This document shows positions 49,771 through 57,771 of a DNA stretch of 64,000 bases, one piece after another. A program made the position numbers and the translations under genes. The stretch comes from Nilaparvata lugens. Taxonomy: Eukaryota > Arthropoda > Insecta > Hemiptera > Delphacidae. The stretch covers positions 29,952,192 through 30,016,191 of the forward strand of contig NC_052506.1 of the NCBI RefSeq assembly GCF_014356525.2, written 5' to 3'. The number at the start of each line of letters is the position of its first letter. Position 1 is the stretch's first letter. The notes beneath the pieces are model-generated. The model made no database searches and was not told the DNA's origin. It saw only the letters and a list, made by a program, of their open reading frames with translations.

Positions 49771-50760
49771 CGAGTGTTATTAAACACTTTATAGTAGATT
49801 CTACTCACATATTTATAACTTTCAGCAGGGAAAAATTGATCTGTTGTATTTTTAATGTAGGCTGCTCTCATTTATTCCATATCTGTATAATTTATCAGTA
49901 TTTTCAAATGTGAATATCTTTGAAAGGGTTTAAGATATCAATGTAAAAGTTGTTGGAATTAGATAAACCTTTCGGATATTGTAGTATGATTATTTTGGAG
50001 CTTCCAGATGGCTGAATTGATCCGATATCCTCGACATTATTAGAATTACAGACGGTTTCTTGAAAATCGACATATTTCTGCCGCCATCTTGTTTTTTCAT
50101 GATGACAAACATTTTGATAATGCTTTGAAATTGCCATCATGGATAATCTCATTCTACACATCATTACAAAGAGATTGATACCATTCCCAAGTCTGAACCT
50201 TCAAGGAGTCATAAGTCACGGTTTTCAAAATGTTGGGATTGGCATTAAGTGGAAAAGGGGTGTTTTCCGCTGCAAAGAGTACTTTTCTCTCTTTTTACGA
50301 TGACGTGGGATTATGAACTGGTTTCCAACCATAGCACTAGTGTATGTCTACTGCAAATTCATTTACAGGGTGGAAAGTGAAATATTGTCCCCGAAAAATG
50401 TGTTTCAAGTTTTTGGAGTTGAATAAATCATAAGAAGAGTGGTCGAAATGAGACGATTCTTCCGAACATCATAGTTTGGTTAATTCTAAACCCTTTGATG
50501 ATAAAACCAATCAGATATCTCTCACAATAACTGAATAGATAGCGATGTAAAAATTTCTGTCAATAATGACCGCCATCTTGAATTTTTCAATGATATTTCC
50601 ATTGTTTCCATCATCAATATTCTTATTCGGCTTGTTGTAACGGAGAGATTGGATTAGTCATTGAAAATCGATTTTATAGTTCTAGCTAGTTACCTCATGC
50701 GTTTGGAAAAACGCACCAGAAATCATGCAGGTTTTTCTTTGGAGGGCGCTGGAGAACACA
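49771..50760. other. No gene; two loosely similar segments about 490 bp apart
   Basis: ctgccgccatcttgtttttt near 50080 and atgaccgccatcttgaattt near 50567 are each followed by related phrases, suggesting an old duplicated repeat. A minus-strand frame at 49904-50164 has no domain. Confidence 0.45.
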
Positions 50761-50895
50761 TTTTTACTTTCCTTGCCCTACTACCATAGGTAAGGAAAGT
50801 ATTGCTTTCCAAAAAAAATTAAGGTATATAATTTCAAGTTTCCTATACGTTTCAAGGTCCCCTGAGTCCAAAAACATGATTTTTGGGTGTTGGTC

Positions 50896-50929
<34 letters not shown>

Positions 50930-50935
50930 TTGGAA
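50761..50935 (+). repeat. R1 5' fragment ending in (GT)n
   Basis: R1 hairpin, gtattgctttcc and ccctgagtccaaaaacatga, then about 14 GT dinucleotides near 50896-50924, after which the match stops. The position of the (GT)n agrees with 31882-32430. Confidence 0.85.
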
Positions 50936-52060
50936 CAAGGTATAATACGGGGAGACAATCAAGTATACACAGCACATTAAGGGGAGGTGTGTACACTAAG
51001 GGGAGACCCCGTAGTGTCACTGCTCAATTTTAGTAAAAATCACTTCTACATGCTTAAAACCATGTAAAAACGTAATAAAAAAAAATCTCCCCATTTTGTT
51101 AGTACTCCACCTAATGGGATACACTCCAGTTTCCAAAATTGCCACCACGTTGTGCTACGATCGCTAATACACACTTACACAAAACTCATTTACGGATTGA
51201 GCATACAATGCGGGGTACTTGCATATCCCTGCATATCTCCATTGTCTCCTTCACTGTTCGAAGTAACTGGTTTGCTATGGGGCTTGCCGTGAATTTATGA
51301 ATCAGCAACTCATCTCCTTTTTCGTTCAGACTCATTGAGTCACAGCTTAGCGAATTCATAGTTTATTTTTCTGTTCATTCACTTGAGACATGAGAAGGGA
51401 GCGAGGAAACATGCTGCCAGAATGTATTGTGGTACTGATTTTTTAGTTATTTGGTACAAAAATAGTCTGAAAATGATTCTTCACAAAAAATACCCTCTGC
51501 TAACCTTACAGTGTTAAAAATACCTGTTTTTTTCTCCATATAACTCAAAAACCTTTCATAGTGAAAAAATCCAGAACTGTTTCCAAGAGAATAAAATCCT
51601 ATACAATTCAACGCCAAATTAGGTTCATCACAATCAATGGTGACTTGTAACACAATTTCCCGAGAATTTTCCGCATTGAATTTGGGTTATTGCTAGAATG
51701 ATGCGAATGGGAGGCTTGTTAAGATTCAAGAATAGCACGTCAGTAAGTTTATATTCTTGAACAGGCTTCACTGAGAATTCACTTACTGTTTTAGAGAAGC
51801 GGATGCCTCAAACTTTGCTAACCTAACATTGTATCTCAAGATCAGGATAGCCTATGATAAAATGAAATTTGTCTCTTAGTTTCTCTCCATATTGACATTT
51901 TCTTCTGTGTCTGTCAATCCTTGCAAGAACTCTCTTGTAAACCTTGGATTGAATATTTTACTTGTGTACGGCATGCTCACTTTTTGTGAAAAGACGTTGT
52001 TCCGGAGAAAAGATTTAGTAATCATACCCTGCTCAAAAAAAAAAAAAATAGTAGTCACAA
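50936..52060. other. Nothing recognised
   Basis: Short frames on both strands. Near 50995-51050 the phrase taaggggag repeats twice. No gene or element placed. Confidence 0.4.
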
Positions 52061-52074
52061 CACCTTTTCCAATT

Positions 52075-52295
52075 TTATTTGAGAAAGTAAAAGTTAATTT
52101 GAGAAAGTATCAATTGTATTTGAGAATAGTCACTTGTAATTGAGAGAATGTCAGATGTAGCCTAAATGAGAATATTCAATTGTATTTAGGAAGTCATCAC
52201 ACATGTAATTGAGAGTAGTGAATTGTATTTGAGAAATCGTCAAATGTAAATGAAAAGATATCATATCATGAGCAGACATTTGAAAATGAGAAAAT
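52075..52295. repeat. Degenerate minisatellite, TGTAATTGAGA-like words
   Basis: Variants of gtaatttgagaaagt/tgtatttgagaatagtca recur about eight times at spacings of roughly 20-30 bp. Too diverged to define a fixed unit by eye. Confidence 0.6.
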
Positions 52296-52447
52296 TTCCA
52301 ATTGACATGTCGTGACTCTTCTGTAGCCTACAGTACAGGTTTGATTTGAGCAGGAAAGGATACTGTACTACGTACACAGTATTCCATAGGCTTTGTATGT
52401 GTGAAATTATTATTTTCAATTGTGAAATATTATTTCCCCTGTACTGT

Positions 52448-52648
52448 TCACGAATGATTAATGAGAATCATTCCTATGTATGTATTGGCAACACGACTTT
52501 TGTCTCCAAACATTTGAACTTGATGAAGATCAAATTCTCTATGTTCACGGCGCAATTGAACTTTATCATCAATCAATTGAATCTCTTGATCAAGCAATTC
52601 GGTAACTCTCCAATGGATTTTGGGGCTCAAAAATATTTTTTTATTTAA
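52448..52648 (-). other. Unrecognised coding-like fragment
   Basis: The minus-strand frame (IHWRVTELLDQEIQLIDDKV, then KVQLRREHREFDLHQVQM) has the charged, helical composition of a coiled-coil protein end, with a TGA stop near 52450. It starts from TTG, so a true 5' part would lie upstream, and no clear acceptor was found. Could be a transposon-derived or host exon, or chance. Confidence 0.25.
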
Positions 52649-52799
52649 AAACTAAACGTTTCATTTGAATATAAAATATATTATCATATTATTTTTTATG
52701 AGTACAGTTATGGAAAATAAAAGTATTGGTTTTTTAAAATCATTCCCCAATTACAACTGACAACTTTTCGATTTCAAATCGTATGTTCTCAAATTAGGA

Positions 52800-54690
52800 G
52801 TTGATAGTGAGCTGTTGAACGGAGCGGTCGCAGAATTGTTTTGCTCTCTTATCTCAAGTTTCCGGACGGGTCGTGCTTAATCGGTTCATTTAGTGCATGT
52901 TTAACCTAAAACGTTCTTTCGTAATAAATTGAATTATCAATTTGTTATTTATTGTGAAATTGTTTTCAAGTGAATCGAAATATTAAAGTTTAAATTAATA
53001 AAAACAGTATCCACCAGACGGTAGTGCTAAAAAGAGACCTAGTGCTAAAAGTTCTTTCGTAATAAATTGAATTATCAATTTGTTTTTTATTTGTGAAATT
53101 GTTCTCAAGTGAATCGAAATATTCGAAGCTGAATGAATAAGAACAGTATCTAACAATACTTTTCACCGGACGAAAGTGCTAAGAAGAGTCCTCGTGCTAA
53201 AAGTTCGCCTGAGCTCGAAGAGATGGAACAGAAAAAGCGTGCTCCAGACCCAAGTGTTAAAGCGTCCGGTAATGTGAATTCAGACTTTATTGAATCACTA
53301 TTTGACCGTTTTGAAAAGCGGTTTAGTAAGGCTATGGATGAAAAACTCGCGCTGCTAGCTACAAAGGTGGATTTAAATGGTCTAATTGAAAAAGTGAATA
53401 AACTCTCTGTCGAGAATTAACAGTTAAGAAATCAAATTGTTGCTCAAAAAATTCAGAATAATCTCATAATCAGGAAGATGGAAAATTTTGAAAATAGATC
53501 GAGAAGGAACAATATATTTTTTCGCGGGCTGAAATATGAATGTGCAACAGTGGATTACGTGAGAACTGTCAAAGACTTTTGTGTGAGTCATTTGGGGGCA
53601 CGAGCAGGTACCTGGGTTAATCGAGCACATGCATTGGGCAAGAAAATAGATAACGGGCCAATCATTGCGCATTTTCCGGACGATCAGGACATCCATTTCA
53701 TCACGAGAAACAGTAGGAAGCTGAAGGGTACACAGTTTGTGATTCATAAAGACTTTGCTTTCGACACAAGAAAACGACGATCAAAGCTTTTCCGGTGCTT
53801 GGCGAGTTGAAGAAACAAGTTCCGGGAGTGAGAGGAGAGTATCGGTTGAAGTGGATCGTTTAATCGTGAATAGTCGGGTTTTCACGCTGGATGAGGAGAA
53901 TGGACTGGTCTCGGAGGGAGAGGATGGGCTGCAGAAGATCGGGAGCATGTTCGATGAGAGTGTGATGCGGGCCGTGAGCGGGAGCATGTGTGATGAGGAG
54001 GAGTGAAGCGGCGAGGACGAAGACCGCAACCGCTGAGATAACGCCGTCAGTCCGTGTGAGAAGGGACAGTTGAGTATAGTAGCGTACAATGTGGCTGGAT
54101 TAAGTGGTAAGATTGTTCAAGTATATAATTTTATTTGTAATTATGATGTTTTTGTACTATTGGAGACGTTTGTTGAAAGAGGAAAGCAATTGTATTTTGA
54201 AAACTGTTTTCCAGATTACAATTTATACTGGGAATTCGCAGTTGGAGAATCAAACTGAGGTAGAGCAAAGGGAGGAAAGTTAATAGAAATTAGTAAAAGA
54301 ATAGAGAGTTTTTGTAAGGTAATCGATGCGCTTGAGAGGAAAGTTATTCACATGAATGCAGGACAACGGGATGAATATTATATAGTTCCAATTTACCTGA
54401 GTGGTGGAGGAGACATGGAATGGGAGAGAGAATTCAATACATTATGGGAGTTTATGATAGTGCAAGAGCATAATAGAAATAATATGATTTTAATTGGAGA
54501 TTTTAACGGTAGAATAGGAAATGGACAGGACATGTCGGAATTAACAGATGTAATAGAATTGGGAAATGCACTGAGTAATAAGCAAGAGTCAAAGGATGAG
54601 GTGATTAATATGAAAGGTAAGAAAATATTGGAGTTCTGTGAGGTTTTTAATTTCATCATTATGAATAGAAGGATAAGTGGAGATAGGTGG
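52800..54690 (+). pseudogene. LINE with 5' end, ORF1 and endonuclease; 3' part missing
   Basis: The order is 5' UTR, ORF1, start of ORF2. ORF1 (53223-54005) carries a coiled-coil-like start, then ENRSRRNNIFFRGLKYE and RAHALGKKIDNGPIIAHF, typical of LINE ORF1 RNA-binding domains, broken by a TAA near 53418 and a frameshift near 53800. ORF2 (from about 54073) begins MSIVAYNVAGLSG with LLETF, then after a stop near 54256 shows MILIGDFNGRIG, an AP-type endonuclease signature. It stops near 54690 before reverse transcriptase. Keeping the 5' end and losing the 3' end is the reverse of usual LINE truncation. Confidence 0.88.
52905..53190 (+). repeat. Tandem 138-bp repeat in the LINE 5' UTR
   Basis: gttctttcgtaataaattga begins at 52913 and again at 53051; the two units agree through the ttgtgaaattgtt(t/c)tcaag and gaatcgaaatatt phrases, and a third start (gtgctaaaagttc) appears at 53190 just before ORF1. 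Tandem 5' UTR monomers often carry LINE promoters; that role is inferred here. Confidence 0.85.
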
Positions 54691-54965
54691 GGACGTAGGG
54701 TCCCAATTGACAGAATCCCAAACGACAGAAATACTGTATTTTCCCAAACGGCAGAAAACTACTTTTTTCCCAATTGGCAGAACGCTTTCTGTCATTTGCG
54801 ACAAACTAGAGAAACTTTCTGTCGTTTGGGAAACCTATCATTTTCGGTCGTTTGGGACTCTCAACACTTTCTGTCATTTGGGACTCTCACCACTTTCGGC
54901 TCAATGCAACAAACAACGTTTTCTGTCGATTGGGAAAATTCGTAAAGTTTTCTATCATTTGGGAT
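54691..54965. repeat. Array of 11 copies of a 15-bp motif, divergent about one centre
   Basis: The motif tttctgtc(g/a)tttggga occurs near 54811, 54841, 54866, 54918 and 54949 with weaker forms near 54787 and 54889, all in plus orientation. Its reverse complement occurs near 54702, 54717, 54744 and 54770. The switch is near 54781, so the block can fold back. It interrupts the LINE endonuclease. Frames across it are meaningless. Confidence 0.88.
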
Positions 54966-55084
54966 TCGGCTGTAGTACAAGCTTGTAGTGCGTGTTGCCT
55001 ATCTCTAAATGAATAGGCGAACTTGTTTTTGAGACCTCAACTCCTCTGTGGTTTCTCGACCGTTTTTGTTAGTTCAATCTCATT

Positions 55085-55220
55085 ATGAAAGAACTCATCG
55101 AGTCTTACATTTTGGAAGACATCATCGTGGACAAGATGAATGAACGAGGAAAGTTTCAATTTTTGACTGCTATGATAGAGGATATGATAAAGAGGAAGAT
55201 TAGATTAGATTAGATTAGAT
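55085..55220 (+). other. Unrecognised 44-codon open frame
   Basis: ATG at 55085 in an acceptable context, encoding MKELIESYILEDIIVDKMNE and an MIEDMIKRK-like end, with a natural amino-acid mix. The stop falls inside the (GATTA)n tail of the adjoining LINE, so any larger protein has been cut there. No domain recognised. Confidence 0.2.
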
Positions 55221-55400
55221 TTCTTTATTTATGTATGTTACAATATTTACTGGCTTATACACTAATTTTACATTGAATGACGGTAATGCTAGTTATTCAA
55301 CGAATTCCACAAAGTATAAATAATTAATCAATGAGAATAAATATAGAAATGCAATTAGAATAACGATAATATAATAATGTGATGTAACTTCATAAATCGG
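55198..55400 (-). pseudogene. LINE 3' end, minus strand, (TCTAA)n tail
   Basis: On the minus strand a 3' UTR with tataagccagtaaatattg and catacataaataaagaaat ends in four to five tctaa units (55198-55222). The same UTR recurs at 61092-61285. No coding part remains. The adjoining purine tract lies on its 5' side. Confidence 0.75.
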
Positions 55401-55407
55401 CGGTGTT

Positions 55408-55572
55408 TCAACAAAAGAAGAAGAAGAAGGCGAAGAAGAAATAGGAGGAACAGGAGAATATGAAGAAGTCGAAGGAGAAGAAGAAAGACGAAAAGAAAAA
55501 GGAAAAATGAAAGAAGAAGAAGAAGAAGAAAGACAAAAATAAAAATAAAAAATGAAATAAGAAGAAGAAAAA
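55408..55572. repeat. (GAA)n-like purine tract
   Basis: The plus strand is almost entirely purine, with agaagaagaag runs. Antisense frames of F, S and Y derive from it. Confidence 0.92.
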
Positions 55573-56700
55573 CTTTTTATAATTCTCAAACAGTACGTTA
55601 ATTTTTTTTAAATATTTAATTGTTAAACAGTTATTTGAAAACATGACCGGCTGATTTGACTTTCTCGGTTACTGAGTAATCTGGCAGCACTGTAACCCTT
55701 AAGAACAATGCTGCAGTCTGAGGTTTGCACGGACTATAGATCTTTCCAAAGTAATGCATTAATGGAGTTCGTATGTTGTGGATTATTAATTATTGTGACT
55801 AGTGTCCAATTTTGATTGATATTTTGAACTGTACTTATAGTCCGGGTGCAAATGTCATGTAAATTGAATCATGAAAATGTCATGATTTCTCATTCCCTCA
55901 CAACCTCTTTTCCATGTCGCTTCTTCTATAGATACCAATTTCACTTTTCTTCCACATCCATCTTCCTCTTCACCTCTCACCTCATGTTCGTCGATCCGCC
56001 TCTACTTCCTCTCAACCTTCTTTCTTCTATCTTTTTCTCTATTCATTTTTCGTTTTAATTCTTTGTAATCCCTCACCTTTGTACGTATATCCAACTATCC
56101 ATGCATGTATCTTATTTCTCTCCTTTTATCTCAATATATATTCTTTCCAGCACACTTCTTCCTTTATTCTCTCAGCTCCTTTACTCTTCCCTTCATTAAC
56201 TCTTTTTACTCTTCTCTCAATTATTCTCCTTCGTTCCCCACTCTTCACCCTGAACCCTTTTCTCAACCCGAGACTCGAAAGCACCCGAAATTGCAAACCA
56301 TCTGATGGTACTCTACATCTTCCATCACTGGTCATAAAAAGCGCTCACCGAAATCCCTCTGTGTATCACATCATAATCCCACCCTTTACTAAACTCTTTC
56401 GTCTCTTCCTTTTGATACCTTCCTTCCTCATATTTCGTCCCTCCTTTTGATTTCCACTTCATTCTTCCACTCACACCTCCCTTTTCTACACTGGCAGCTA
56501 ATTTTACATTTCAGTTTCTAACTTGGCAACAAGGCTGAAGATTTATTGCTGCTATACTAAAATTCAATTTCTGTCAGCATTCCTCATGAATATCATAATT
56601 CGAGTCTCATTCAAGTAATTCTGTCAGTTTTGCGTGTTTCCCGCTACAGTTCTGTCCCAATATCAATCAGCGTTATTCTACTTTGTACGCATATTTTAAT
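55573..56700. other. Pyrimidine-rich plus strand, no gene
   Basis: From about 55890 to 56490 the plus strand is rich in C and T (cttcttc, ctctcacc), giving a 123-codon frame of L, S, F and P that looks like low complexity. No domain; nothing else recognised. Confidence 0.5.
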
Positions 56701-56709
56701 TCTTCATAA

Positions 56710-56753
56710 TGGCAAGGAAAGTTGTGTGAGTGCCCCACACCAGATTTTTTTTC
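56710..56753 (+). repeat. R1 3'-terminal fragment
   Basis: aatggcaaggaaagttgtgt, gagtgccccacaccagattt and a T-run match the R1 3' end. Confidence 0.7.
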
Positions 56754-56984
56754 AAATTGTGTGCATGTGAGTACTTTCAAGTGGTCAGGTGTGGAGCTAT
56801 ATTATTTGATAGACGTTAAGTGCCAGTTTCTTTGTGATTTGTAGAATTAGTATGACTGTACAACGGAATTCTAAGTTTGTGTCTACATATTGTATTCAAG
56901 CTATGGAAGCTATTAGAATCATACTTATTCGAATTAAATACTTGATTTATACTTATTCAATAAAAATAGGTACAGCTAAGGATC

Positions 56985-57435
56985 TAAGAGTTGGAGGTGA
57001 TGCAATGGGATAAATATAAATACCTGGGCAACGTGATATCATCAGAGAGCAATTCCAAAAGAGAAATCACGAGTAGAATTGGACAGGCCAGGCAGGCAAC
57101 ACAAACATTGAATTACATATTTTGGTCCAAAAATATTACAAACCTTACACCAATTAGAATTTATCATTTCATTGTACAGAGTATCTAAGACTCTGAAACT
57201 TGGGAATCAACAAAACGAGACTCTCAAAGAATAAATGCTTTGGAAATGGATTTCTCGCGCCGAAGTTGTTGTGTTTCAAGGATGGATCGAGTGAGGAATA
57301 CGGAGATAAGGAGATAAGAAGGAGAGGTAGACCGCCTGAAATGTGAAACAAACACATGTATGATGAATAGAAATCTGGTCAAGGGAGGCTAGAATAATCG
57401 GAATAAATAGCAGATGGGCTGGAGCTGAAGAATAA
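56985..57435 (+). pseudogene. RTE-like LINE remnant, RT C-terminal part
   Basis: One frame reads YKYLGNVISSESNSKREITS then RIGQARQATQTLNYIFWSKN near 57010-57130, and other frames continue with EMDFSRRSCCVSRMDRVRN near 57245-57300. These are thumb and C-terminal phrases of RTE-type LINE reverse transcriptases. At least three frame changes and a stop near 57187. It ends close to the 3' end of the RING gene on the opposite strand. Confidence 0.8.
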
Positions 57436-57464
57436 ACTCGTATATATGTATATATAGAATAAAT

Positions 57465-57470
57465 TTTATT
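57465..57470 (-). terminator. Polyadenylation signal of the RING gene
   Basis: AATAAA on the minus strand about 20 bases after the stop codon, implying an unusually short 3' UTR if used. Confidence 0.5.
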
Positions 57471-57489
57471 TTCATTTTCATTTTTATCA

Positions 57490-57771
57490 TTATTGGAACA
57501 CCCTGCAGTATCCCGTCAAGGGGCTCCTACATACGGGGCAAATAATGGGTTGCGGCAGAACACCCCTGTAGTTGACTGTGCGGCGATGAACCAGCACACA
57601 GGTGCCACACAGTACAAAATGCCCACAAGGCTGCGTCATATAGGAGCGCTTGTGGACCGCGCAGGCGACGCATACCAAGTCGCCTTCACCTGCGACGGCA
57701 TCATCCGCGTTAACTGCCACTCTAGCCAGGTACGCCATCTGCCTCTGGCTCAGTTGTTCGGCCTCGGCTTG
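57490..57771 (-). CDS. Exon 3: RING finger and C-terminus
   Basis: 93 codons plus TAA. The acceptor tgtttgcag precedes caagccgaggcc and is in phase 0. The ligand spacing is C-x2-C-x11-C-x-H-x3-C-x2-C-x19-C-x2-C (VCVACAVHKRSYMTQPCGHF, then IICPVCRSPL), a complete C3HC4 RING. A glutamine-rich, likely helical lead (EAEQLSQRQMAYLAR) precedes it. GC content is far above the flanks, as expected for a conserved exon. Confidence 0.88.
   Translation of the reverse strand, partial: QAEAEQLSQRQMAYLARVAVNADDAVAGEGDLVCVACAVHKRSYMTQPCGHFVLCGTCVLVHRRTVNYRGVLPQPIICPVCRSPLTGYCRVFQ

Noticed and set aside
56079..56450. 123-codon plus-strand hydrophobic frame
   Set aside because: Arises from a pyrimidine-rich stretch (Leu, Ser, Phe, Pro bias); no start context or domain.
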